Positions 1 through 7,441 are shown, numbered from the stretch's first letter. The stretch: DNA of 10,768 bases from Pseudomonadota bacterium (GCA_023423605.1 JAFAFF010000108.1:1-10768), one strand, 5' to 3'. Numbers and translations are program-made. Notes: generated by a model from the sequence alone, not told the origin.

Positions 1-1222
1 GCAGCGAACGCACGGCGTTGACCTGGTCGGCGACATCGCGCAGGGCATCGAGCACAGCCTGGTTGTAGGCCGCTACCGCCTGGTCGTACTGCGCATCGCT
101 GTTGGCCAGCCCGGCACGCAGGCGGCCACCGTCGAAGATCGGCAGGCTCAGTGCCGGGCCCAGGTAGGCGAACGTCGAACTGCTCTTCAGCAGGTCGCCC
201 ACGTTCGGGGCGACCACGCCGGCCAGCGCGGTGAGGTTGAAGCTGGGATGGAACTTCGCCTTCGCCACCGCGATCTGCTTGTCCGCGGCTTCCACGCGCC
301 AGCGCGCGGCGACGATGTCCGGGCGACGGCCAAGCAGTTCGCTGGGCAGCACGCCGGGCAGCTGCAATGCCATCGGGTCCAGCGGACGCGGGCGCTCGAT
401 GCGCAGGCCACGGTCCGGTCCCTGCCCGACCAGGGCGGCCAGTGCCGTATGGCCCGCATCGATCTGCTGCTGGGCGGCCTGCAGCTGCTGCTGGGCGGCC
501 GGCACGCGGGATTCGGCCTGGCGCACCTGGAGGTCGCTGTCGATGCCGGCGGCGCGGCGCTGGCGGGTCAGCTGCAGCGACTTCTGCGAACGCGCCAGCT
601 CTTCTTCGGCGACATCATGCAGCTGCCAGGCATGGCCCAGCTGCACGTAGGCCTGCACGATCGCCGCCGACAGATCCAGGCGCGCCGCCTGGGCATCCAC
701 CGTGGCCGCATGTGCGCTGTCCACCGCCGCTTCCCACGCCGCGCGCTTGCCGCCCCACAGGTCGACGCCGTAGCTGAAATCCACCATCGCCTGGCCGCTG
801 CCGGCGTAATGGCCGCCCATCTCGTCGCCCACCATCGATTCGGGCAGGCGCAGGCCGGTGTAACCGCCGGACACCGACACGCTGGGCAACCGGTCGGCAC
901 GCGCCGTACCGACCTGCGAACGCGCCTGGCGCAGCCGCGCATCGGCAGCTTCCAGGCTGGGATGCCCGGCCAGGCCTTCGGCAACCAGGGCATCCAGCTG
1001 CGGGTCGCCCAGTGCCTTCCACCAGTCATGCGCCGGGAAACCGGCCTGGCCGAGATCGTTGGCGGACAGGCTGCGTTCGCTGTGCAGCGTGTCCACGTCG
1101 AGCAGGCGGCCCTGCGGTTGCAGGCCGCCACTGCTGGCACAGCCGGCCAGCGCCAGCACCAGGCCGGCCAGCAGCAAAGGCTGGCCTGCGCGCCGTTGAA
1201 TCGTATGGATGTAGGAAGTCAT
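1..1222 (-). CDS. emrC: NodT/EmrC-type outer-membrane efflux lipoprotein (3' end off window)
   Basis: Outer-membrane channel of a tripartite drug efflux pump, TolC/OprM superfamily, NodT branch. The reading frame is open for 407 codons from the ATG at 1222 to the left edge, so the C-terminus is missing (family members have about 470-500 residues). The N-terminus has two Arg, a hydrophobic segment and a lipobox Leu-Ala-Gly-Cys with Cys28, followed by Ala-Ser, as expected for an outer-membrane lipoprotein. Family-typical stretches are HDWWKALGDPQLDALV near residue 65, LGRRPDIVAARWRVEAAD, and LGPALSLPIFDGGRLRAGLA near the visible end. The start ATG overlaps the TGA of the MarR gene (ATGA) and has no clear Shine-Dalgarno, so translational coupling is likely. 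The order MarR then outer-membrane factor matches emrRCAB of S. maltophilia, where the pump exports hydrophobic compounds such as uncouplers and nalidixic acid. The emrA and emrB genes would lie beyond the left edge. The family is certain; the emrC name rests on this order. Confidence 0.9.
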   Translation of the reverse strand, partial: MTSYIHTIQRRAGQPLLLAGLVLALAGCASSGGLQPQGRLLDVDTLHSERSLSANDLGQAGFPAHDWWKALGDPQLDALVAEGLAGHPSLEAADARLRQARSQVGTARADRLPSVSVSGGYTGLRLPESMVGDEMGGHYAGSGQAMVDFSYGVDLWGGKRAAWEAAVDSAHAATVDAQAARLDLSAAIVQAYVQLGHAWQLHDVAEEELARSQKSLQLTRQRRAAGIDSDLQVRQAESRVPAAQQQLQAAQQQIDAGHTALAALVGQGPDRGLRIERPRPLDPMALQLPGVLPSELLGRRPDIVAARWRVEAADKQIAVAKAKFHPSFNLTALAGVVAPNVGDLLKSSSTFAYLGPALSLPIFDGGRLRAGLANSDAQYDQAVAAYNQAVLDALRDVADQVNAVRSL

Positions 1223-1662
1223 GGGGTCGTCAGGGAATCGCGGATTCGGGTCAACAGGGAAAGCAGCTGCTCGCGCTCGTCGGCGCCAAGCTCGCGCATG
1301 GCGAAATCGATCACGTCCTCGCCGCGCTGCTGCAGGCGTGCCCACAGGGCACGGCCGTCATCGGTCAGCACGATCTGCAGCGCGCGCCGGTCCTGGGCAT
1401 GCGGCTCACGGCGCACGCAGCCCAGCGCTTCCAGCTTGTCCAGCAGGCGGGTGACCGCGCTGGGCACCTGGTCGATGGCCCGGGCCAGTTCGTTGGCGGT
1501 GCACGGCGCCATGCGCGACAGCATCTTCAGGCCCAGGTAGTGCGAAAAGCCGATACCGAGCCCTTCTTCGGCCATCGACGCATCCAGCTGGCGCGCAAGG
1601 CCATCACGCACCTGGCGGAGCAACAGACCCAGGCTGGGAGGAGTGGAGGCAGGACAGATCAT
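1219..1662 (-). CDS. emrR: MarR-family repressor of the adjacent efflux operon (EmrR-like)
   Basis: A 147-residue MarR-type DNA-binding protein, the usual size for the family. It has N-terminal dimerisation helices, a winged helix-turn-helix at about residues 55-80 (TANELARAIDQVPSAVTRLL) and a wing carrying the family hallmark DRRALQIVLTDDG near residues 91-103. MarR proteins of this kind repress a drug pump and let go of DNA when they bind a phenolic or hydrophobic ligand. The gene is first in a minus-strand unit, and its TGA overlaps the ATG of the outer-membrane factor by four bases. I chose the ATG at 1662 because the protein then begins at normal MarR length and a purine-rich GGAAGAG lies 11 nt upstream. 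The frame stays open much further upstream, but that stretch lies antisense to the AraC gene and shows no family similarity. A perfect palindrome (1688-1707) just upstream suggests autoregulation. Specific assignment to EmrR is inferred from the neighbouring gene. Confidence 0.92.
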   Translation of the reverse strand: MICPASTPPSLGLLLRQVRDGLARQLDASMAEEGLGIGFSHYLGLKMLSRMAPCTANELARAIDQVPSAVTRLLDKLEALGCVRREPHAQDRRALQIVLTDDGRALWARLQQRGEDVIDFAMRELGADEREQLLSLLTRIRDSLTTP

Positions 1663-1670
1663 GGGTGTGC

Positions 1671-1698
1671 ATTCTCTTCCAAAAAATATATTTCTCAA
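1671..1698 (-). promoter_or_regulatory. Candidate emrR promoter (two readings)
   Basis: On the minus strand two readings are possible. In the first, TTGAGA (rc of 1693-1698, 5 of 6 matches to the -35 consensus) lies 16 bp from GAGAAT (rc of 1671-1676, 4 of 6), which would start the transcript within a few bases of the emrR ATG. In the second, TATATT (rc of 1685-1690, 5 of 6 for a -10) has no recognisable -35 and leaves a leader of about 17 nt containing GGAAGAG. Both lie in or against the palindrome at 1688-1707. I cannot decide between them from sequence alone. Confidence 0.4.
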
Positions 1699-1707
1699 TA
1701 GAAATAT
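1688..1707. promoter_or_regulatory. Probable MarR operator, perfect 20-bp palindrome
   Basis: ATATTTCTCAATAGAAATAT has two perfect 8-bp arms (ATATTTCT and AGAAATAT) around a 4-bp centre. It lies 25 bp ahead of the emrR start in an AT-rich island that stands out from the GC-rich surroundings. Size, symmetry and position fit an operator for a MarR dimer controlling its own operon. It overlaps both plausible emrR promoter readings, so binding would block transcription. It could also affect the divergent AraC gene. Binding by EmrR is inferred. Confidence 0.7.
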
Positions 1708-1729
1708 TCGTTCTGGCATCGAATGCTGT

Positions 1730-1740
1730 GTTGCAGCAAC
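1730..1740. promoter_or_regulatory. Short 11-bp palindrome in the divergent region
   Basis: GTTGCAGCAAC is a perfect inverted repeat (GTTGC, A, GCAAC) midway between the emrR and AraC starts. It could be a regulator half-site or operator, but an 11-bp palindrome can occur by chance and no second copy is visible nearby. Confidence 0.2.
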
Positions 1741-1793
1741 GGGCTGGACGCGGGACGTGCCTACCTTAATGGCCTGCCCGTCTGGCCCGGTAC

Positions 1794-1799
1794 TATAAT
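1794..1799 (+). promoter_or_regulatory. Consensus -10 box (TATAAT) for the AraC gene
   Basis: A perfect TATAAT ends 7 bp before the ATG at 1807. A transcript from it would begin at or next to the start codon, giving a leaderless mRNA. This fits the absence of any Shine-Dalgarno there. No convincing -35 box is seen 16-18 bp upstream (GGCCTG at 1771-1776), so activation by a regulator or a chance match remains possible. Confidence 0.45.
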
Positions 1800-1806
1800 C
1801 GCGCCA

Positions 1807-2730
1807 ATGAATGACACTTTCCGGCCAAGCCGCAACGAGCGGCCCGCGTCTGGCGTCGCCCTGCCAGACGGGTCCGACACCGAAGCGGCCAGCCGTTTGC
1901 TGAAGCAGCAGGCCCTGCAGTGGTTCGAACGTGAGGACGGACCGCCGGTGGTGGGCTTCCGCATCGACAGCCCGACCGGGCTGGCCCACGAAGTGGACTG
2001 GCACACGCATGGCCGTGCCCAGCTGATCTGCGTGGAAAGCGGGTTGCTCACCACCCGCACCCGCCACGGCACGTGGTCGCTGGCGCCCGGGTCGGCAGGC
2101 TGGATGCCGGTCGCCGAGCCGCATACCGTGTGCATCGATGGCCCGCTGCGCGGCTGGGGCATGGTGCTGGCACCGTCGGTATGCCACGAACTGCCGGCCG
2201 ATCCCTGCGTCATCGGCATTTCCAGTCTGCTGCAGGCCGTGGCCCAGCGCGTCTGCGGGTGGCCGCTGTCGGCAACGGTCGATGATCGCCAGCAGCATCT
2301 GCTGGACGTGCTGCTCGATGAGATCCGCGCCGCACCGCGCCAGCGCATGCACCTGCCGATGCCCCGCGACCGCCGGCTGCTGCGCATTGCCTCGCAGTTG
2401 CTGTCCGAGCCCGCCGATGACCGCAGCCTGGCCCAATGGGCGCAATGGGCCGGACTGTCAACGCGTTCGCTGAGCCGGCATTTCCGCGAAGAAACCACCC
2501 TCAGCTTCGCCCAGTGGCGCCAGCAGGCGCGCCTGGCCGAAGCCCTGCGCCGGCTCAGCGATGGCCACGCCGTGGCCGACATCGCCCATGTACTGGGCTT
2601 CAGCAGCCCCAGCGCCTTCGTCACCGTGTTCCGGCGTCATTTCGGGGTGCCACCCGGGCGCTACCTGGCGCGTGCCGGGCGAGGCCTGGATCCGCAGCGT
2701 GGCTTGGCATCCCCGGCTGCATCCGGATAA
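1807..2730 (+). CDS. AraC-family transcriptional regulator (cupin plus HTH, NimR-like)
   Basis: A 307-residue cytoplasmic regulator. Residues about 55-125 form an AraC-type cupin sensor domain, with the family pattern HEVDWHTHGRAQLICVESG followed by PGSAGWMPVAEPHTV. Residues about 205-290 form the double helix-turn-helix: LAQWAQWAGLSTRSLSRHFREE for the first and VADIAHVLGFSSPSAFVTVFRRHFG for the second, ending in the usual PPGRYL. This layout resembles the YeaM/NimR group, which commonly controls a neighbouring transporter. No MFS gene is adjacent here, and the nearest candidate target is the divergent emr operon. I take the ATG at 1807 because the TATAAT just upstream points to it. The frame is open to an ATG at 1723, but the intervening peptide is unlike the family. 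No ribosome-binding site precedes 1807. The effector molecule is unknown. The last bases overlap a candidate parC promoter. Confidence 0.9.
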   Translation: MNDTFRPSRNERPASGVALPDGSDTEAASRLLKQQALQWFEREDGPPVVGFRIDSPTGLAHEVDWHTHGRAQLICVESGLLTTRTRHGTWSLAPGSAGWMPVAEPHTVCIDGPLRGWGMVLAPSVCHELPADPCVIGISSLLQAVAQRVCGWPLSATVDDRQQHLLDVLLDEIRAAPRQRMHLPMPRDRRLLRIASQLLSEPADDRSLAQWAQWAGLSTRSLSRHFREETTLSFAQWRQQARLAEALRRLSDGHAVADIAHVLGFSSPSAFVTVFRRHFGVPPGRYLARAGRGLDPQRGLASPAASG

Positions 2731-2731
2731 T
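2704..2731 (+). promoter_or_regulatory. Candidate parC promoter inside the AraC gene tail
   Basis: TTGGCA (2704-2709, 5 of 6) and GATAAT (2726-2731, 5 of 6) are separated by 16 bp. This is the best sigma70-type pair seen in the window. The expected start near 2738 gives parC a leader of about 50 nt. It would let parC be transcribed independently of the regulator gene in front of it. Confidence 0.5.
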
Positions 2732-2745
2732 CAACGGATTGCGAG

Positions 2746-2761
2746 GGCGACGGCCGTCGCC
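2746..2761. other. 16-bp perfect palindrome in the parC leader
   Basis: GGCGACGGCCGTCGCC is fully self-complementary and could fold as a 6-bp stem with a GGCC loop. It lies between the AraC stop and the parC start, after the candidate parC promoter. There is no following T-run, so a terminator is unlikely. An operator or a leader hairpin is possible. Function is unknown. Confidence 0.35.
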
Positions 2762-2788
2762 GCCTCCGAACACAGGTAACAACCCCGC

Positions 2789-5032
2789 ATGACCGATCTT
2801 GCCCGCCCCGTTTTCCACGGTTTCGAACAACTGCCGCTGCGCGAATACGCCGAACGTGCGTACCTGGACTATTCCATGTACGTGGTGCTGGACCGTGCGC
2901 TGCCGTTCCTCGGCGACGGCCTCAAGCCGGTGCAGCGCCGCATCATCTATTCGATGAGCGAGCTGGGCCTGAATGCCGCGTCCAAGCCGAAGAAGTCCGC
3001 GCGCACCGTCGGCGACGTCATCGGCAAATACCATCCGCATGGCGACAGCGCGTGCTACGAAGCGCTGGTGTTGATGGCCCAGCCGTTCTCGTACCGCTAT
3101 CCGCTGATCGAAGGCCAGGGCAACTTCGGTTCCAGCGACGATCCGAAATCGTTCGCGGCGATGCGCTACACCGAGTCCAAGCTGACCCCGATCGCCGAGG
3201 TGCTGCTGGGCGAGCTGGGCCAGGGCACCACCGACTGGGCGCCGAACTTCGACGGCACCCTGCAGGAGCCGACCTGGATGCCGGCGCGGCTGCCGCACCT
3301 GCTGCTCAACGGCACCACCGGCATCGCCGTGGGCATGGCCACCGACGTGCCGCCGCACAACCTCAACGAGATCGTCAGCGCGCTGCTGCACCTGCTGGAA
3401 GATCCCGAGGCCAGCGTGCGCGAGCTGTGCGAACACGTGAAGGGGCCGGACTACCCTTCGAGCGCGGAGATCATCACCCCCGCCGCCGACCTGCGGCAGC
3501 TGTACGAAACCGGTCATGGCAGCGTGCGCGCACGTGCCACCTTCCAGAAGGACAATGGCAACGTGGTGGTCACCGCCCTGCCCTTCCAGGTATCGCCATC
3601 GAAGGTCATCGAGCAGATCGCCGCGCAGATGCGCGCCAAGAAGCTGCCGTGGCTGGAAGACATCCGCGATGAATCCGACCATGCCAACCCGGTGCGGGTG
3701 GTGCTGGTGCCGCGTTCCAACCGCGTGGATGCCGAACAGCTGATGGGCCACCTGTTCGCCACCACGGACATGGAGCGCAGCTACCGTGTCAACCTCAACG
3801 TGATCGGCCTGGATGGCCGTCCGCAGGTGAAGAACCTCAAGGCCCTGCTCAGCGAATGGCTGGTGTTCCGTGCCAACACGGTCACCCGCCGCCTGCAGCA
3901 CCGCCTGCAGAAGGTGGAGCGTCGCCTGCACCTGCTGGAAGGCCTGCTGGTCGCCTTCCTCAACCTGGATGAAGTGATCCACATCATCCGCACCGAAGAC
4001 GAACCGAAGGCGGCGCTGATCGCGCGCTTCGGGCTGTCCGAGGACCAGGCCGATTACATCCTCGAGACCAGGCTGAAGCAGCTTGCCCGCCTGGAAGAAA
4101 TGAAGATCCGTGGCGAGCAGGAGGAGCTGGCCCGTGAGCGCGAGAAGATCCTCGGCATCCTCGACAGCAAGGCCAGGCTGAAGAAGCTGATCAAGGACGA
4201 ACTGATCGCCGATGCGAAGAAGTTCGGCGACGAGCGCCGTTCGCCGCTGGTGCAGCGCCAGGCCGCGCAGGCCATCGACGAAACCGAACTGGTACCGAGC
4301 GAACCGATGACCGTGGTGCTGTCGGAGAAGGGCTGGATCCGCGCGGCAAAGGGTCACGACGTGGACGCTTCGTCGCTGAGCTATCGCGATGGCGATGGCC
4401 TGCAGGCGGCGGTCCGCGCGCGGAGTACGCAGCAGGTGGCGTTCCTGGACAGCGAAGGCCGCGCGTATTCCACGCCGGTGCATACGCTGCCTTCGGCACG
4501 CGGCAACGGCGAACCGTTGACCGGCCGTTTCTCGCCGGCGCCGGGTACCCGCTTCGTCACCCTGGCCAGCGCCGAACCCAGCAGCCGTTTCGTGCTGGCG
4601 TCCACCCATGGCTATGGCTTCATCACCCGTTTCGAGAACCTGATCGGCCGCAACAAGGCCGGCAAGGCCATGCTCAACCTGGCTTCCGGTTCGTCGGTGC
4701 TGCAGCCGGCCGTGGTGGCCAATGTCGATACCGACCGCATCGTCGCGGTGACCAGTTCGGGCAACCTGCTGGCCATCGCCGCCGCCGACCTGCCGGAACT
4801 GGACAAGGGCAAAGGCAACAAGATCATCGAGATTCCGAAGGCCAAGCTGGCCACCGAACGGGTGGTGGCGATCGTCGCGGTCGGCCCCGGGCAGACGCTG
4901 CAGGTACGCAGCGGCCAGCGCTCCATGGGCCTGAAGTTCAACGAACTGGAACCCTACCTGGGCGGGCGTGCCACCCGTGGCCACCTGCTGCCGCGCGGCT
5001 GGCAGAAGGTGGAAGGGCTTTCGGTGGAGTAA
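2789..5032 (+). CDS. parC: DNA topoisomerase IV subunit A (ParC)
   Basis: A 747-residue type IIA topoisomerase breakage-reunion subunit, close to the 752 residues of E. coli ParC. With ParE it decatenates daughter chromosomes and relaxes supercoils. The N-terminal catalytic core begins with [17 protein letters not shown] and [12 protein letters not shown]. The active-site Tyr is Tyr127 in AAMRYTE, next to the conserved Arg126. The quinolone-resistance region reads [15 protein letters not shown], with Ser87 and Glu91 at the places of E. coli Ser80 and Glu84, so the usual resistance substitutions are absent. A coiled-coil and tower region follows at about residues 360-480. A ParC-type C-terminal beta-pinwheel fills the rest, without the GyrA-box of GyrA, which supports ParC over GyrA. 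The ATG at 2789 is preceded by a weak AGG 12 nt upstream. parE is not in the window. Two hairpins follow the stop. Confidence 0.97.
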   Translation: MTDLARPVFHGFEQLPLREYAERAYLDYSMYVVLDRALPFLGDGLKPVQRRIIYSMSELGLNAASKPKKSARTVGDVIGKYHPHGDSACYEALVLMAQPFSYRYPLIEGQGNFGSSDDPKSFAAMRYTESKLTPIAEVLLGELGQGTTDWAPNFDGTLQEPTWMPARLPHLLLNGTTGIAVGMATDVPPHNLNEIVSALLHLLEDPEASVRELCEHVKGPDYPSSAEIITPAADLRQLYETGHGSVRARATFQKDNGNVVVTALPFQVSPSKVIEQIAAQMRAKKLPWLEDIRDESDHANPVRVVLVPRSNRVDAEQLMGHLFATTDMERSYRVNLNVIGLDGRPQVKNLKALLSEWLVFRANTVTRRLQHRLQKVERRLHLLEGLLVAFLNLDEVIHIIRTEDEPKAALIARFGLSEDQADYILETRLKQLARLEEMKIRGEQEELAREREKILGILDSKARLKKLIKDELIADAKKFGDERRSPLVQRQAAQAIDETELVPSEPMTVVLSEKGWIRAAKGHDVDASSLSYRDGDGLQAAVRARSTQQVAFLDSEGRAYSTPVHTLPSARGNGEPLTGRFSPAPGTRFVTLASAEPSSRFVLASTHGYGFITRFENLIGRNKAGKAMLNLASGSSVLQPAVVANVDTDRIVAVTSSGNLLAIAAADLPELDKGKGNKIIEIPKAKLATERVVAIVAVGPGQTLQVRSGQRSMGLKFNELEPYLGGRATRGHLLPRGWQKVEGLSVE

Positions 5033-5034
5033 TG

Positions 5035-5061
5035 CCGGTGCCGGCCGCGAGCCGGCGCCGG
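5035..5061 (+). terminator. Strong hairpin just after parC
   Basis: An 11-bp stem (5035-5045 against 5051-5061, arms CCGGTGCCGGC and GCCGGCGCCGG, one G-T wobble) encloses the loop CGCGA and begins 3 bp after the parC stop. No T-run follows, so it is not a textbook intrinsic terminator. It may still end transcription or protect the 3' end of the mRNA. Confidence 0.5.
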
Positions 5062-5063
5062 AT

Positions 5064-5092
5064 GCCTGGCGGCCCTGACCGGCACGCCAGGC
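5064..5092 (+). terminator. Second hairpin in the parC-bglX gap
   Basis: GCCTGGCG (5064-5071) pairs perfectly with CGCCAGGC (5085-5092) across a 13-nt loop, directly after the first hairpin. GGG and TTCCC follow rather than a U-tract. Together the two hairpins suggest that parC and the next gene are separate transcription units. Confidence 0.4.
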
Positions 5093-5107
5093 GGGTTCCC
5101 GTATCAT
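5079..5107 (+). promoter_or_regulatory. Weak candidate promoter for the bglX-like gene
   Basis: TATCAT at 5102-5107 matches the -10 consensus at 5 of 6 positions. The hexamer 17 bp upstream, CCGGCA, matches the -35 consensus at only 3 of 6 and overlaps the second hairpin. A start near 5114 would leave a leader of about 23 nt containing AAGG at 5124-5127, 9 nt before the ATG. Confidence 0.25.
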
Positions 5108-5136
5108 CGACTGGCCATCGATGAAGGCAGCCTGGA

Positions 5137-7402
5137 ATGACCGGACACGGCATCAACCGCCGGCAACTGCTGCTGGCTGCCGGCGCCAGCGGTCTGCTCG
5201 CACGGATTCCCGGCGGATTCGCGCTGGAACCGGCGCGCAGGTCCACGCCGGTCTTCATCGACGACCTGATCGCGCGGATGTCGCTGGAAGAGAAGGCCGG
5301 ACAGCTGTCGCTGTTCTCCTCTGCCAGCCAGAACGGCGCGGCCGCTGCGGCCAACCCGGTCACCGCCACCGCGGCGGTGGAAGCGCAGCTCGAAGCGGCG
5401 CGCACAGGGCGGCTGACCGGCATCTTCAACAGCTCCAACATCCGTTGGCACGAACGCCTGCAGCAGAGCGCCCTGCAGGGCCAGCTGAAGATACCGCTGC
5501 TGTTCGCCGCCGATGTGATCCACGGGTTCACCACGGTGTTTCCGGTGCCGCTGGGCGAATCGGCCAGTTTCGAACCGGAGCTGGCGCGCCGCACCGCACG
5601 CGCGGCGGCCAGGGAAGCCACGGCGGTGGGCATCGACTGGACCTTCGCGCCCATGGTGGACATCGCCCGCGATGCACGCTGGGGCCGCAGCGTGGAAGGC
5701 AGCGGCGAAGACGTGCTGCTGGCGGGTGCGCGGCTTCCAGGGCGACCGCGGCCTGCGCGATCCCGAGGCGCTGGCGGCCTGTCCGAAGCACTTCTGTGCG
5801 TATGGCGCGGCCGAAGGCGGGCTGGATTACAACACCGTGGACATTTCCGAACGGCTGCTCCGTCAGGTCTATTTCCCGCCCTTCCAGGCCGCCTTCGACG
5901 CCGATGCGGCGACCACCATGGCCGCGTTCAACGAGATTTCCGGCATTCCCGCCACCGCCAACACCTGGCTGCTGGACGATGTACTGGGCGGTGAATGGGA
6001 GTTCGGCGGCGTCGTGGTCTCCGATTACACCGGCGACATGGAGCTGGTGGCGCATGGCTTCGCGCGCGATGGCCGCGATGCCGCGCGGCTGGCCCTGCTG
6101 GCCGGGGTGGACATCAGCATGCAGAGCGGCCTGTACCTGCAGCATCTTCCCGCGCTGGTGGCCGCTGGCGAGATACCGATGGCCACCGTCGATGCGTCGG
6201 TGCGCCGCGTGCTGCAGCTGAAGGAGCGCCTGGGCCTGTTCGACGATCCGTTCCGGCGCATCCGGGCACGCGGCGGCCCGCGCCAGCGCCTGCCGCAGAC
6301 GTTGGCGCTGGCGCGCGAAGCAGCAACGCGCTCGGTGGTGATGCTGAAGAACGACGATGATGTGCTGCCGCTGCGCCGCGGTGGCCAGCGCATCGCCCTG
6401 GTCGGCCCGGCCGCGCAGGACTGGGACGCCACGAAAGGACCCTGGACGCTGTTCGGCGGCGACGATGCCGGCAGCGACCTGGCCAGCGGCATGAAGCAGG
6501 CGATGGACGATGCATCGGCGCTGCGGGTCGCCGCCGGTTGCGGTTACCACCAGGCGCTGCCCGGCGGCATCGAAGCGGCCGTGGCCGCGGCACGCCAGGC
6601 CGATGTGGTGGTCATGGCGATCGGCGAATCGCGGGAAGATTCCGGCGAGGCGCGCTCACGTACGTCCATCTCCGTGCCCAGGGTGCAGATGGAACTGCTG
6701 GATGCCGTGGCCGCTGCCGGCAAGCCGGTGGTGGTGGTGCTCAGTACCGGCCGTGCACTGGCGCTGGGCGATCTGCTGCCCAGGGCCCGCGGCATCCTGG
6801 TCGCCTGGTTCCTGGGGTCCGGCTCGGGACTCGCCCTGGCCGATATCCTGTTCGGCCGGACCAGCCCTTCCGGCCGCCTGCCGGTGAGTTTTCCGCGCGA
6901 TCCGGGCCAGGTGCCCTACTACTATGACCACAAGGCGACCGGACGGCCCGATCCGACCCCGACGGCGCTGTCGCGCTTCAAGACCCATTACACGGATGTG
7001 CCGAACTCGGCGCTGTTCCCGTTCGGCCATGGCCTGACCTACGGACGGATCGAATACCAGTCGCTCGACGTGGGCGATGGCCGGTTGGCCGCCGACGGTA
7101 GGCTGGCCATCCGCGCCGTCGTTCACAACAGTGGCCGGCAGGCCGCCGAAGAGGTGGTGCAGCTGTACGTGCATGACCGCGCCGCCAGCATCACCCGGCC
7201 CGTGCAGGAACTGAAGGATTTCAGGAAGGTCGCGCTGGCACCCGGGGCGCGCGCGACCGTGGAATTCCGCCTGCGCCGCGAGGACCTGCGGTTCATCGGC
7301 AAGGACCTGGTGCCCACCGTGGAACCCGGTGTGTTCGACCTCTGGGTTGCGCCGTCAGCCGAAGTGGACGGCCTGCATGCCACCTTCGAACTGCTGGCCT
7401 GA
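5137..7402 (+). pseudogene. bglX: GH3 beta-glucosidase (BglX-like), frameshifted near 5725
   Basis: A family 3 glycoside hydrolase, normally periplasmic, which removes terminal beta-glucose from oligosaccharides. The first part (5137-5724) has a Tat-type signal with NRRQLLLAAG near residue 8 and likely cleavage after GFA. It continues with the first half of the GH3 barrel: LFAADVIHGFTTVFPVPLG, then FAPMVDIARDARWGRS and EGSGED. The rest (5726-7402) lies one frame over. It begins VRGFQGD and has PKHFCAYGAAEGG, the nucleophile Asp of VSDYTGD at 6023-6025, the SGEARSRTSISVP segment with a likely acid/base Glu, the second GH3 domain and a C-terminal fibronectin-III-like domain. E. coli BglX has 11 residues between GED and the block equivalent to VRGFQGD. 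Here only 13 nt are present, which implies a loss of about 20 bp. The first frame continues to a stop at 5992-5994, giving about 285 residues without the nucleophile. Repaired, the protein would be about 760 residues (E. coli BglX has 765). Real inactivation is more likely than a single-base read error, but only resequencing settles it. Confidence 0.88.
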
Positions 7403-7417
7403 GCGGGCAGCGGAGGG

Positions 7418-7441
7418 GCTGGCTGGCGAAAGCTGGCTGGC
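7418..7441 (+). repeat. Short direct repeat after bglX
   Basis: GCTGGCTGGC occurs twice (7418-7427 and 7432-7441) separated by GAAA. It lies just after the bglX stop in the part of the 7403-7600 gap ahead of the REP units. The rest of 7442-7500 shows no recognisable feature. Confidence 0.4.

Noticed and set aside
248..1540. 430-codon plus-strand frame
   Set aside because: It is antisense to the outer-membrane lipoprotein and MarR genes, both of which have recognisable motifs, and its own product shows none.
1723..1806. Earlier ATG at 1723 as start of the AraC protein
   Set aside because: The 28 extra residues are unlike the family, there is no ribosome-binding site, and TATAAT at 1794-1799 lies inside this stretch.
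1663..2445. Upstream extension of the MarR frame to 408 codons
   Set aside because: The added part is antisense to the AraC gene and crosses the AT-rich control region. MarR proteins have about 147 residues.
2621..5107. 828-codon open frame on the minus strand
   Set aside because: It lies fully antisense to parC, which has clear family motifs throughout. Its product is rich in Gln, His and Arg repeats typical of a shadow frame in GC-rich DNA.
5713..5740. Programmed ribosomal frameshift as the explanation for the split bglX
   Set aside because: There is no slippery heptamer, no stop codon at the switch point, and about 7 residues of the conserved loop are missing. A deletion explains all three.
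5672..7402. Separate functional gene starting at the ATG at 5672
   Set aside because: The first 18 codons antedate the frame switch and have no GH3 similarity. The product would lack the first half of the catalytic barrel and the signal peptide, and no ribosome-binding site is evident.
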